64,000 bases of DNA. Origin: Streptomyces lienomycini. GTDB taxonomy: Bacteria > Actinomycetota > Actinomycetes > Streptomycetales > Streptomycetaceae. Location of the stretch: assembly GCF_027947595.1 (NCBI RefSeq), contig NZ_CP116257.1, positions 5,217,501 to 5,281,500 of the forward strand, in the 5' to 3' direction. Position 1 is the first letter of the stretch. Each line of letters begins with the position of its first letter. Position numbers and translations under genes: made by a program. Below, one piece after another: positions 8,912-18,079 of this stretch. The notes beneath the pieces are model-generated. The model was not told the origin of the DNA. It did no database searches and saw only the letters and a program-made list of their open reading frames with translations.

Positions 8912-9346
8912 TTACCCGCCCGAGGGCAGATCGGTGCGCGGAGCGGTGCCCAGGTGCACGCCGACCCGCTTCACGAGGAGGGTCATCTCGTACGCGACCT
9001 GCCCGACGTCCGAGTCGGCGTCCGACAGGACGGCCAGGCAGCTGCCGTCGCCGGCGGCGGTGACGAAGAGGAAGGCGTCGTCGAGTTCGACGACCGTCTG
9101 CCGGACGCTGCCCGCCTCGAAGTGCCGGCCCACGCCCTTGGCGAGGCTGTGGAATCCGGACGCCACGGCGGCCAGGTGTTCACTGTCCTCCCTGGTCAGG
9201 TCCTTGGACGCGCCCGTCGCCAGGCCGTCGCCGGACAGGACGACGGCCTTGTGGATGCTCGCGACACGGTCCACCAGGTCGTCGAGGAGCCAGTTCAGCT
9301 CCCCGGACTTGGTCGCGCTGTGGCCGGTCGTCTTCGGTGCGGTCAT
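8912..9346 (-). CDS. cvnB: Conservon roadblock/LC7 protein CvnB
   Basis: A 144-aa roadblock/LC7-domain protein, the presumed GTPase-activating partner of CvnD. The segment LNWLLDDLVDRVASIHKAVVLSGDGLATGAS is the diagnostic start of the fold. The ATG at 9346 overlaps the cvnA stop in an ATGA arrangement, implying translational coupling, and GGGGGAC lies upstream. A much longer open frame through cvnA in this phase is an antisense-like artefact of GC-rich sequence and is not part of the gene. Confidence 0.93.
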   Translation of the reverse strand: MTAPKTTGHSATKSGELNWLLDDLVDRVASIHKAVVLSGDGLATGASKDLTREDSEHLAAVASGFHSLAKGVGRHFEAGSVRQTVVELDDAFLFVTAAGDGSCLAVLSDADSDVGQVAYEMTLLVKRVGVHLGTAPRTDLPSGG

Positions 9347-12168
9347 CGACCGTCCCCCTTGTTCGTTCCTCGTGGTGCTGATGGTGCTGATGGTGCTGTG
9401 CCGTCGGGGTCGTCGTCGCTCACGGCGTTCTCCTCGCGGCCGCGCTGCCAGCCGCGCTGGAGCGACGCCATGCGGCTGCGCACTTCCTCGGCGTCGCGGT
9501 CGGCGGGGTCGGAGCGGTCCTCGGTGGCGGGGTCGGGGCTCTGCCTGAGCTGAGGGGCGAGGCTGGCCTGGCGTACGCGCCGGGGCAGCGCGCCGGCCTC
9601 GGCGTTCGCGGACGCGGCGTCCTCGCGCGCGGGGGACGCGTCCCGGCGCCGGGCGGGGAGGGACGGCAGGGCGTCGGGCTCCGTACGGTCGGCACCGCGC
9701 GTGTCGGCGTCGCGGGCTCTGTCGCCACCGCCACCGCCGCCTCCACCATCGCCATCGCCACCATCGCGGCTTTCGGCGGGAGCGTCGCCGGTGCGGGGCT
9801 CGCGGCGTCGGGCGGGCAGGGCAGGCAACTCGTCGGCACTGTCCCGGGCGGCCCGTTCGGGGACGGGGCGGCCGTGCGAGCTGACCAGCTTGGGCGTCCG
9901 GCGGCGGGGCAGCGCGACCGGTGCGTCCGCCCCGTTGCCGTCCTCGGTCGGCTCGTCGTCGCGACGGGGCGCCGGGCTTCGCCGGTCGGTGCGGCGGGCC
10001 GCCCGGTCGTCGTCGGCCGCGGCCAGTGAGCGGCGCGGCCGGAACAGGCCGCCGCGTTCGCTGTCCTGGTCGCCGAGCGAACCCGGCAGGCCGTCGAGGG
10101 CGTCCAGGTCGACGGGCGGCTCCAGTTCGACCGGCCCGTCCAGCAGCGGCGTGGCCGCCCGGTCCGGGAGCCGTGCGGGCACGTGGGAGAGGGCGGAACG
10201 GCGGTTGTCCTGCCGCTCCCTCCCCTTGGCGGGCTGGGGGCGGTCGAGGCGGAAGCCGACGCCGTTGGTGTCGGGGGCGTCGTCGGTGAGCAGCGCGTCG
10301 GGGACGAAGACGATCGCGGTGGTACCGCCGTAGGGAGAGGGCTGGAGGGAAACCCGGACGTTCTGCCGCTGGGCGAGCCGGCTGACGACGAACAGGCCGA
10401 GCCGGTCGGTGTCGGACAGCTCGAACTCGGGTGTTTCGGCCAGCCGGAGGTTGGCGTCGAGGAGGGCGTCGGCGGCCATGCCGAGGCCGCGGTCGTGGAT
10501 TTCGAGGGTGAAGCCGTTGGCGACGCGCTCGCCCAGGACCTGCACGGCGGTGTGCGGGGGTGAGAAGACCGTGGCGTTCTCCAGGAGTTCGGCCACGAGA
10601 TGGGTGAGGTCGGCGACCGCCGGTCCGGTGACGGCGATGCGCGGCAGCCTGCGGACCTCGATGCGCTCGTAGTCCTCGACCTCGGCGACGGCGGCGCGTA
10701 CGACGTCCATGAGCTGCACGGGTTTGCGCCACTGCCGGGACGGCGCGGCGCCGGAGAGGATGACGAGGCCCTCCGCGTGCCGGCGCATGCGCGTGGTCAG
10801 GTGGTCCAGGCGGAACAGGTCGGCGAGTTCCTCGGTGTCCTCCGTCCTGCGCTCCATCGTGTCGAGCAGGGTGAGCTGCTTGTGCAGGAGTACCTGGCTG
10901 CGGCGCGCGAGGTTGACGAAGACCTCGGAGACACCGGCGCGCAGTTCGGCCTGTTTGACGGCGGCCTCCACGGCGGCCCGCTGGAGGGTGTTGAGTGCCT
11001 GGCCGACCTCGCCCATCTCGTTCTTGTCGTACTCCAGGCGCGGGACCTCGGTCTCCACGTCGACCTCTTCGCCCGCCGAAAGGCGGCGCATCACGCTGGG
11101 CAGGCGGACGCCGGACGCCTCGTGGGCCTCCAGGCGCAGTTGCTTGAGGTCGCGGATGAGGGAGCGGCCGACGCGCACGGACAGGAAGACGGAGTAGAGC
11201 AGGGCGATCAGACCCAGCGCTCCGGCGACGACCACCTTGGCGATGACGTTCGTGGCGACCGGGTCGACCCGGTCCTGGTAGCGGTCGGCAGCCTGGTCGT
11301 CGAGGTCGCCGAGTTCCTCCAGGGCACTGCCGGCGGCGGTGTCCCAGCTCTTGGCGGTGACGCCGTGCGGCGGGCCGGGCTCGGCGGAGACGGCGGCCTG
11401 TTCCGCGGATCGCAGCGGAGCGGAGGAGGCGTTCTTCCAGAAGCGCTGGTAGCGGCCGCGTTCGGCGGAGGGCAGCAACGGCAGGTTGATGTCGTACATC
11501 ATGGTGCGCTGCGCCACGAGGTCGGAGACGTCGCGTATCTCGGTCCGGGTCAGCCGGCCGGTGACCAGGGCGGAGCCCAGGAGGGCGTCCTCGCGGGAGA
11601 GCAGTTCGCGGGCGCGGGAGACGTTGACGAGCGCGCGGTACTGCTTGTCCAGGCCCACGTTGTCGACGACCTCGAGGTTGGCGAGCAGTTCGTGGCAGGG
11701 GTCGACCAGGCGGTTGTAGAGGACGAGGGCCTGCGCGCGGTCCACGGTGCCGTCCCCGACGCTGCGGCGCAGGGAGCCGATGCCGTCGAGGGCGTCCAGG
11801 ACGGCGGTGAGCCGTTCGTCCCCGGCCCGGCCGAGGTCGTCCCGCACGTCGGCGTCGGCGGCGTTGCGGCGGACCTCGGCGACCGCCTCGTCGGTGGCGG
11901 TGCGGCTGCGCTGCAGGGCGGCGAGTCCGTCCGAGGCGCGCGGGTCGGCGAGGTGGACGAGGGTCTGGCGGCGTTCCTGCTGGAGGACGCGGACGGTGTC
12001 CTCGACCGGGTAGCCGACCTTCTCGACCACGGTCGAGACGCTGAACAGCCGTCCCGCCTCACGCCCCGTCAGTACCGTGGCGAACGCCCAGATCGCGGTC
12101 AGGGACACCAGCGGCACGAGAAGCAGCGCCACGATCTTCCGGCGGATCGACTTCCCGCGAAAGCGCAT
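9343..12168 (-). CDS. cvnA: Conservon sensor histidine kinase-like protein CvnA
   Basis: A 941-aa membrane sensor that starts the cvnABCD operon. Order: transmembrane segment near residues 12-34 (IVALLLVPLVSLTAIWAFA), an extracellular nitrate/nitrite-sensing type domain to about 315, a second membrane segment (VVVAGALGLIALLYSVFLSV), a HAMP-like linker, then a GHKL ATPase domain with the N-box LVAELLENATVFSPP and DRGLGM. The last 300 residues are a low-complexity, charged tail with a Gly tract and repeated LPALPARRR-like motifs, probably disordered. The start at 12168 follows GGGGGAGG. The module has no cvnE/P450 gene. Signal unknown. Confidence 0.93.
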   Translation of the reverse strand: MRFRGKSIRRKIVALLLVPLVSLTAIWAFATVLTGREAGRLFSVSTVVEKVGYPVEDTVRVLQQERRQTLVHLADPRASDGLAALQRSRTATDEAVAEVRRNAADADVRDDLGRAGDERLTAVLDALDGIGSLRRSVGDGTVDRAQALVLYNRLVDPCHELLANLEVVDNVGLDKQYRALVNVSRARELLSREDALLGSALVTGRLTRTEIRDVSDLVAQRTMMYDINLPLLPSAERGRYQRFWKNASSAPLRSAEQAAVSAEPGPPHGVTAKSWDTAAGSALEELGDLDDQAADRYQDRVDPVATNVIAKVVVAGALGLIALLYSVFLSVRVGRSLIRDLKQLRLEAHEASGVRLPSVMRRLSAGEEVDVETEVPRLEYDKNEMGEVGQALNTLQRAAVEAAVKQAELRAGVSEVFVNLARRSQVLLHKQLTLLDTMERRTEDTEELADLFRLDHLTTRMRRHAEGLVILSGAAPSRQWRKPVQLMDVVRAAVAEVEDYERIEVRRLPRIAVTGPAVADLTHLVAELLENATVFSPPHTAVQVLGERVANGFTLEIHDRGLGMAADALLDANLRLAETPEFELSDTDRLGLFVVSRLAQRQNVRVSLQPSPYGGTTAIVFVPDALLTDDAPDTNGVGFRLDRPQPAKGRERQDNRRSALSHVPARLPDRAATPLLDGPVELEPPVDLDALDGLPGSLGDQDSERGGLFRPRRSLAAADDDRAARRTDRRSPAPRRDDEPTEDGNGADAPVALPRRRTPKLVSSHGRPVPERAARDSADELPALPARRREPRTGDAPAESRDGGDGDGGGGGGGGDRARDADTRGADRTEPDALPSLPARRRDASPAREDAASANAEAGALPRRVRQASLAPQLRQSPDPATEDRSDPADRDAEEVRSRMASLQRGWQRGREENAVSDDDPDGTAPSAPSAPRGTNKGDGR

Positions 12169-12586
12169 GGCCTCCCCCAGCTCGACCCCCACCGGCGGGG
12201 GTACACATGTGCGTCAACAAACGGCGCGAGCCTACTACTGACGCACAGGTAACTCGAAGACCCGCCCGGAGGCCGAACCTCCGCCACGTGGGTGCGCGAT
12301 GGTCAGTTGTCCCGTCATTACGGGAGATTGCCTCCCGGGATCCGTGGGGGGACGGGAGGGAGCCCGCCGGTCGTGACGGGCGGATTGGCCGAAATTCTTC
12401 GACTGCGCGGGATTTTCGGGAATCTTGGGGCCTGGTCGTTCGTCCTTCACTACGGGAAACGGAGGCGGAATCGGCCACAGGAGCCGCATCCCGCCCCCGG
12501 GCGGCGTAAAGCAGCGCAAGCCGGGCAGCCAGAGGGGAGCCGTGTCGTGGGACACGGACGAGTGTCTGCCGGCGGTGGGGAGTGAC
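12169..12586. other. Intergenic region upstream of cvnA and a divergent membrane protein gene
   Basis: About 420 bp without a supportable gene. It should hold the cvnA promoter (leftward) and the promoter of the two-TM protein gene (rightward). The clearest structure is an inverted repeat with 9-bp arms at 12208-12216 and 12239-12247 (TGTGCGTCA / TGACGCACA), reported separately. No convincing consensus -35/-10 pair was identified. Confidence 0.6.
12208..12247. repeat. Inverted repeat upstream of cvnA
   Basis: Perfect 9-bp arms, TGTGCGTCA at 12208-12216 and TGACGCACA at 12239-12247, separated by 22 bp (about two helical turns between arms). It lies about 40-80 bp upstream of the cvnA start codon, a position suitable for a dimeric operator or two half-sites. 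No regulator is assigned. Confidence 0.5.
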
Positions 12587-13171
12587 ATGGTGATGGGCAC
12601 GGCGGAGCGGCGCAGGGCGCCCGAGGAGGACCCCGCGGACGGGGCGACGGTCCGATCGGCCTCCGGAGCACGTGGTCGCGGCGTTCCCGCGGCCGGGCAG
12701 GACACGCCGGCACGTGAACACGCGGCGGACGAGGGGCGGGAGAGGCCGCACGCCCCGGCGGCGCGTGAGCGGCCGCCCGGCTACCGGCCGCTGTGGACGG
12801 AGGAGCCCGCGCGGCGCCGTCGGCTGCCGGACCCGGTGCGTACGGCCGCGGTGCGGGCGATACTCGTCGTCGCCGTGACGTTGATCATGGCGATGGTCGC
12901 CTTCCTGAGCACGCTGGCCGAGTCGTGGCTGGCGTTCCCGATGGTGGTCGGCAGTGTGGCGGGCACGGTGGTGGCCACCTGGGGCGTGCTGGACGTCTGG
13001 GTGACGCGCCAGGTGTGGAACCAGCGGCACGGTGTGGTCTCTGCGCCGAGCAGCACGGCGCGGGCCATGCGGCGCGAGCGTCGCCGGGCCAGGCGGCAGG
13101 CGCGGTCCGCGGAGCGCGGCCAGGAGCGGATACGCAGGCAGGGCGGCGCGGGCCGGCTGTCGCACTCCTGA
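12587..13171 (+). CDS. Unrecognised two-TM membrane protein
   Basis: A 194-aa protein of unknown function. Residues 1-85 are polar and Arg/Pro-rich; two hydrophobic segments follow (AVRAILVVAVTLIMAMVAFLS and LAFPMVVGSVAGTVVATWGVL), then a strongly basic C-terminal tail (MRRERRRARRQARSAERGQERIRR). The start at 12587 was chosen because GGGGAG lies 5 bp upstream; GTG at 12542 is an alternative with a badly spaced site. Divergent from the conservon and convergent with the SMC-like cassette. The basic tail would face the cytoplasm in a two-helix hairpin. Confidence 0.75.
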   Translation: MVMGTAERRRAPEEDPADGATVRSASGARGRGVPAAGQDTPAREHAADEGRERPHAPAARERPPGYRPLWTEEPARRRRLPDPVRTAAVRAILVVAVTLIMAMVAFLSTLAESWLAFPMVVGSVAGTVVATWGVLDVWVTRQVWNQRHGVVSAPSSTARAMRRERRRARRQARSAERGQERIRRQGGAGRLSHS

Positions 13172-13301
13172 GCGGACTCCGGCCGCCGCTCGGCGGCCCG
13201 GCGCTCAATCGCGGCGAGGCGGGGCACCCGCTCGGGCCCCGCCGCCGCCCGGCTCCTCTGACCAAGCCCGGCTTTCCACCGGGCTTCCCTCCCGGCGTCG
13301 G

Positions 13302-16300
13302 TCAGGCGGGCGTCTGGGCGGGCCGCTTGTACATACGGGTCGCTGTGATCTCGCTGTGCACCGCGTCGCCCTCCCCCTCGGCGCCCGGCGTCGGCTGGGG
13401 CAGTCCCGGCCTCAGGTGCTCCTCCACGCTGATGTACTTCAGTCCGGCCCTGAGGTCGGCGTCGTTGCGCAGCCGGATGACCAGCGGGAACTCGGCCAGG
13501 GCGGTCGTGTCGAACAGGCCCGTGGTGTACAGGAGCTGGACCCCGAGCGCGTCCGAGACGGCTCGCTGCAGCTCCAGCAGGTAGGTGGCGTTGGCACGGC
13601 CGATGGGGTTGTCGAGGAACAGCGTGCCGGCGTGGCGGTGCCGGTCACGGCCCCGGTCGTTGCTGCGCAGCGCCGCCATCGTGCAGTACAGGGCGATGGC
13701 GGCGGTGAGCAGCTGGCCGCCGGAGAAGACGTCGCCCATCTGTCCGACGGGGACGCGTTCGGCGCGCAGTACGGCGTCGGGCTTGAGGATCTCGACGGCG
13801 ACGCCCTTGGGCTGCAGGGCGGCGGCCACACCCCGCAGCAGGAGGGACATGCCGTCGCGGCGCAGGTCGGAGTTCTTCTTCACGGCCGCGCGGGTGGCCT
13901 CGTCGACGACCTCGCCGAGCCGCTCGGTGAGGGTGGCCTGGTCGGGCTCCTCGAAGCGGATCCGCAGGAACTCCTGACCGGACCACTCGCCGAGCCCTTC
14001 CGGCAGCCGGGAGAGCCGCTGGGCGGAGCGGAGCGTGGCCAGGGCGGACTCGACCAGGCCACGCAGCCGGTCCACGATCGAGTCGCGGTTGCGCTCCAGC
14101 TGGGCCAGCTCGTCGGTGAGGACGCGCAGCCGTGGGGCGAAGGCGTCCGCCCACTTGGCGGCGTGGTCGGGCAGCGCGGCGGCGGGAAGCTCGCGGATCT
14201 GCTGGCGGGCGGGGGTGCGGACCTGCTCGTAGCGGGTGGAGTTGGCGTGCCGGACGAGTACGTCGCTCGCCTCGCGTACGGCGGCCTCGGCGGCGGACAG
14301 GTCGGCGGCGCAGCCGCGCAGCGAACGGCGGGCCTCGGCGGCGGCCCGGCGGGCCTCCTCCAGGTCCCCGGCGTACGGCTCGGACTCCTCCGGCTCCTCC
14401 TCCGGAGCGGGTTCGCGCAGCAGGTCGCGGAGCATGGCGGCGATCTCGTCGAAGCCGCCGGCCGCGTCCTCGGCGGCGCGGTGCGCGTCGAGCAGTTCGG
14501 CATGGGCCTCACGGGCCCCGGTGAGCGCATCGGTGCGGGAGGCGAGTTCGGCGGTCGCCGTGCGCAGCAGCGTCTGGGCGTGCTCGGCGTCGCGCGGAAC
14601 GAGTTCGCCGGGGAGGTCGGTGTGGGTGTCGCCGTCCTCGGGCGCGTGCCGTTCGGCCTCGCCGCGCAGTCGGCCGAGCTGTTCGCTCGCGGTCGACATG
14701 CGGGTCTCCAGGAGCTGCACCAGCTCCTCGGCGCGGGCGGCGGCGGCCTGCCGGGAGGGCCCGTCGGAACCGTCGGGCGACTCCAGGAGCTGCCCGGCCC
14801 GGGTGCGGACCTTGTTGCTGAGCCGGTCCAGCTCCGCGCGGGCGGCGCTCTCGTCGCTCTCCGCACGGGCCTGTTCGGCGCGCAGGTCGGCGCCGACGCC
14901 GACCTTCTCGTACAGCTGGGAGGCGGCGCGGTAGGCCTCGCGGAGGTCGGGCAGGGACACCCTGACGGTTCCCTTGCCGCTGCGGGGGGTGTCCCCGGTT
15001 CCGTCTCCGGTTCCGGCTTCTGTTCCGTCTCCGGTCTCGTCCTCGGGTACGTCGTCGGGGGCGCCGGCGATCTCGGAGCGTTCGGCTCGCAGTGCGCGGG
15101 CGGTGCGGCGGGCGTCGTCGGCGGCGCGCTGGGCGGCACGCCGGTCCTCGTCGGCGGCGCGGGCCCGCTCCAGACAGGCCTGGGCGCGGGCCTCGGCCTC
15201 GGCGCCCTCGTCCGCGAGTTCACGGACCCTGACCTGCCAGCCGGCGCGTTCGCGCAGCCGGAAGGCGAGTCCGGCGAGGGCGTCGGCGGCGCGGCGGGCC
15301 TTCTGCGCGGCCTCCTGCCGCTCGTCCCGCAGGTGAACGGTCTCGGCGGCGCTCTCGTCGGCATCGGCCCGTGCGGTGCGCGCCTCGGTCAGCTCGGCCT
15401 CGGCCTCCTCGGCGAAGGCGCGGGCCTCCTCGGCGGTCCGGGCCAACTCCGCCAGGCGCCCGGCGGGGCAGCCGGTGCGCCAGGAGGCAAGCCTCGCCGC
15501 CAGCTCCCGGTCCTTGCCGAGCCGGGCGGCGAGGGTGCGGATCTCCTCGTCCCGTTCTCCCGCCCGTGCGCGCAGCGCGTGCCGCTCCTCGTCGGCGGCG
15601 TGCTCGTCGTGCATCGCCGGGTTCGGCGGTACGAGGAAGACGTCGCCGGTGTCGGCCGACTCGGCGGCCGGGGTCGGTGCGAGGAGAGCGGCGGCCGTGC
15701 CGACGGCGACGGCGGAGCGCGGCAGCAGGGCGGCGTCGCCGAGGACCTCGCGGGCGCGGATGTGGGAGTCCGGGTCGGTGATGATGACGCCGTCGACCAG
15801 CTCGGGGCGGGCGGACAGCACGCGCGCGTGGTCGGCGGGGTCGACGGCCTGGGCCAGGTATCGCCAGCCGGGCAGGGCCGGGATGCCGTGTTCGCCGAGG
15901 AACTCGACCGTGGCCAGCACGTCCGGTCCCGGGGGCAGCAGTCCGCCGTCGCCGAGCGCGCCGAGGATGCGGGAGTCGTCGGCCGCGGCGGTGCGCAGTT
16001 CGAACAGTTGGCGTTCTGCGGCGGAGACGGTGTCTTCGAGCAGTTCGCGCAGTTCGTCGGCGAAGCGGTCGAGTTCTTCGGGGGTCAGCGCGCCGTCCGG
16101 GGTCCTGGGGGCGGCGGTCCGGTCGTCCCGGTCCGTGTCCCGGCGGGGCTGGGGGATGCCGGGGCGGGTCTCGGCGGCCAGGCCGAGCAGGTCGGCGAGC
16201 CGTTCCTCCGCGGCCAGTGCCTCGGCGGTGCGCCGCTCGCCCTCGTGGGCGCGCTCGGCAGCGGTCGCCGCGTCCGCCGCGCGGGCGGCGGTCAGTTCGG

Positions 16301-18017
16301 CGCGGCTCTCGGCGGCGGCGGCCTCACGGGCGTGTTCGGTGGCCCGGCGGGCGGCCTCACGAGCGGTGTCCCAGGCGGCGACGGTCGTCTTCTCGGCGTC
16401 GCTGGCCGCGAGGGCGGCGCGGGCCGGGTCGGCGTCGGGCGCGCTGTCGTCCAGCCAGCCCACGCGGACGGCCTCGGCGGTCTCCTGCTCGACCTCGGTG
16501 AGGCGCTGGCGCAGGTGACCGGCCTCGCTGCGGGCCCGCTGCGCCTCGGTGGCGGCGCCGGTGGAGTCCCGGTGGGCGGCCTCGCTGACCTCCTGGAGGG
16601 CGGCGGACCTCTCCTCCTCCTCGTTGGCGTGGTGCTCGGCCTTCCCGGCGGCCGCGTGCAGAGCACGGACGAGGGCGACGGCGGCCTTGGCGCGGGCGGC
16701 GAGCGCGGGGGCCGCGTCCCGTTCGGCCTCCTGGATGGCGGCGGACACGCGGGTGACGCGGTCGGACGCGGCGCGGTGGCGCAGGACGGCCTCGGCGGCC
16801 TGCCAGGCGGCGTGCAGGGTGCGGGCGTCGGCCAGTTCGCGCTTCTGCGCGGCGGCCGACTTCTCGGCGCCGGTCAGGGCCAGCGAGGCGTGCCGGTAGG
16901 CGAGTTCGGCGGCGATGAGGCCGCTGCGGTCACGGGCGGACTCGGCGTGGGTGACGGCGTACGCGGCGGCCGTGACCCGCTGGGCGAGATCGCCCGCGCG
17001 GACCCGCTCCCGGGCACCGCGGGCGGAGAGCCGGCGGGCGAGGTTCCTGGTGCGGCGTTCGGCGGCGGTGTGGATGTCCCGCGCGCGGGTGCGCGCCTCG
17101 GCGGCCTCGACGATCTGGCCCAGGAGGTCCACGGACCCGGCGGTGAAGTCGCGTTCGGCGATCAGCTCGGCGCGGCGGCCCAGCTTGTTGCCGAAGCCGC
17201 CGACGAGGTCGGCGAGTCCGTCGGTGTCGCGGGTGTCGGTGACGGCCCGCAGCAGCAGGTCGGTGAAGTCGGAGTCCTTCTTGACCGCGAAGAGTCCGGC
17301 GGCCTCGCCCTCGTCGGCGTTCATCTCGCGCTGGTAGCGGAAGAGTTCCGGGTCGAGGCCGAGGTCGCCGAGGTGCTCGATCCAGCGGTCGTGGATCTCC
17401 TCCCAGTGCACCTCCAGATGCGGGTAGCCCTTGCCGGCCTCCGTCAGCGCGTCCCGGAATCCCTTCATGGTGCGCCGCCTGCCCTGTGCGCCGGAGGCGC
17501 CCTCGACGGGCGGGCGTACGGCGGTGGCCTCGGCGACCGGCAGGTTGTCCAGGGTCAGTCCGGGACCGGGTCGGAAGGAGTACCAGGCCTCGGCGAACTT
17601 GCGCGGGTCGCCGGAGACCTGCCGCCCGCGCCACTCGCTGACCTTGCCGACGACGACGCACTCGCCGGTCTGCACGTGCTGCCACTCCAGCGCCACGTGC
17701 CCGCAGTCGTCGGCGAGCAGGAACTTGCGCAGCACGCCGGAGCTGGCGCCGCCCAGGGTGTTGCGGTGGCCCGGCAGCATCACCGAGAAGATCAGCTTGA
17801 GCAGCACGGACTTGCCGCCGCCGTTCTCCAGGAACAGCACTCCGGCGGGTGCGGGCCGACGCGGTGGGCCGACCGGTTCCTCCTCGAAGAACTCCGCCTG
17901 CGTGGGCGCGGGGTCGGGCACGGGCTCGCCCACACCGCGCAGGTCAAGCACGGTGTCGGCGTAGCGTGCACCGGCGGGTCCGATGGAGTAGAGGCGGACC
18001 CGGGACAGCTCGTACAT
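13302..18017 (-). CDS. SMC/MukB-like (MksB/JetC-type) ATPase, large subunit
   Basis: A 1571-aa protein with the architecture of an SMC-type chromosome or plasmid-binding ATPase. Walker A is LENGGGKSVLLKL at residues about 63-75. A very long Ala/Glu/Arg-rich coiled coil fills about 280-1330, interrupted near 680-800 by a non-helical, hinge-like block (HGIPALPGWRYLAQAVDP, VDGVIITDPDSH). The ABC signature GDVFSGGQLLTAAIALY lies near 1430 and Walker B GTLFLDNPIGRAN near 1467. Walker B reads DNP where canonical SMC has DE. Size, motif order and partners fit MksB, JetC or the TIGR02680 group. It is the last gene of the cassette, 62 bp after the MksE-like gene. Subfamily is inference; the SMC-like fold is well supported. 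Confidence 0.85.
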   Translation of the reverse strand: MYELSRVRLYSIGPAGARYADTVLDLRGVGEPVPDPAPTQAEFFEEEPVGPPRRPAPAGVLFLENGGGKSVLLKLIFSVMLPGHRNTLGGASSGVLRKFLLADDCGHVALEWQHVQTGECVVVGKVSEWRGRQVSGDPRKFAEAWYSFRPGPGLTLDNLPVAEATAVRPPVEGASGAQGRRRTMKGFRDALTEAGKGYPHLEVHWEEIHDRWIEHLGDLGLDPELFRYQREMNADEGEAAGLFAVKKDSDFTDLLLRAVTDTRDTDGLADLVGGFGNKLGRRAELIAERDFTAGSVDLLGQIVEAAEARTRARDIHTAAERRTRNLARRLSARGARERVRAGDLAQRVTAAAYAVTHAESARDRSGLIAAELAYRHASLALTGAEKSAAAQKRELADARTLHAAWQAAEAVLRHRAASDRVTRVSAAIQEAERDAAPALAARAKAAVALVRALHAAAGKAEHHANEEEERSAALQEVSEAAHRDSTGAATEAQRARSEAGHLRQRLTEVEQETAEAVRVGWLDDSAPDADPARAALAASDAEKTTVAAWDTAREAARRATEHAREAAAAESRAELTAARAADAATAAERAHEGERRTAEALAAEERLADLLGLAAETRPGIPQPRRDTDRDDRTAAPRTPDGALTPEELDRFADELRELLEDTVSAAERQLFELRTAAADDSRILGALGDGGLLPPGPDVLATVEFLGEHGIPALPGWRYLAQAVDPADHARVLSARPELVDGVIITDPDSHIRAREVLGDAALLPRSAVAVGTAAALLAPTPAAESADTGDVFLVPPNPAMHDEHAADEERHALRARAGERDEEIRTLAARLGKDRELAARLASWRTGCPAGRLAELARTAEEARAFAEEAEAELTEARTARADADESAAETVHLRDERQEAAQKARRAADALAGLAFRLRERAGWQVRVRELADEGAEAEARAQACLERARAADEDRRAAQRAADDARRTARALRAERSEIAGAPDDVPEDETGDGTEAGTGDGTGDTPRSGKGTVRVSLPDLREAYRAASQLYEKVGVGADLRAEQARAESDESAARAELDRLSNKVRTRAGQLLESPDGSDGPSRQAAAARAEELVQLLETRMSTASEQLGRLRGEAERHAPEDGDTHTDLPGELVPRDAEHAQTLLRTATAELASRTDALTGAREAHAELLDAHRAAEDAAGGFDEIAAMLRDLLREPAPEEEPEESEPYAGDLEEARRAAAEARRSLRGCAADLSAAEAAVREASDVLVRHANSTRYEQVRTPARQQIRELPAAALPDHAAKWADAFAPRLRVLTDELAQLERNRDSIVDRLRGLVESALATLRSAQRLSRLPEGLGEWSGQEFLRIRFEEPDQATLTERLGEVVDEATRAAVKKNSDLRRDGMSLLLRGVAAALQPKGVAVEILKPDAVLRAERVPVGQMGDVFSGGQLLTAAIALYCTMAALRSNDRGRDRHRHAGTLFLDNPIGRANATYLLELQRAVSDALGVQLLYTTGLFDTTALAEFPLVIRLRNDADLRAGLKYISVEEHLRPGLPQPTPGAEGEGDAVHSEITATRMYKRPAQTPA

Positions 18018-18079
18018 GGCGGACTCTCGTAAGTCTTCGGGAAGTCGGGGACGTTCGGGTTCGGGGTTCGGGGCGGGCG

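Noticed and set aside
8912..10732. 606-codon single gene including CvnB
   Set aside because: Only the last 144 codons match a roadblock protein; the part before is an out-of-frame reading of cvnA and the true ATG at 9346 has a ribosome site.
13032..18032. Very long open frame on the plus strand opposite the SMC-like ATPase gene
   Set aside because: Such antisense frames are usual in GC-rich DNA opposite a real gene. The product is a Gly/Val/Arg-rich composition with no domain, and the minus strand has clear SMC motifs.
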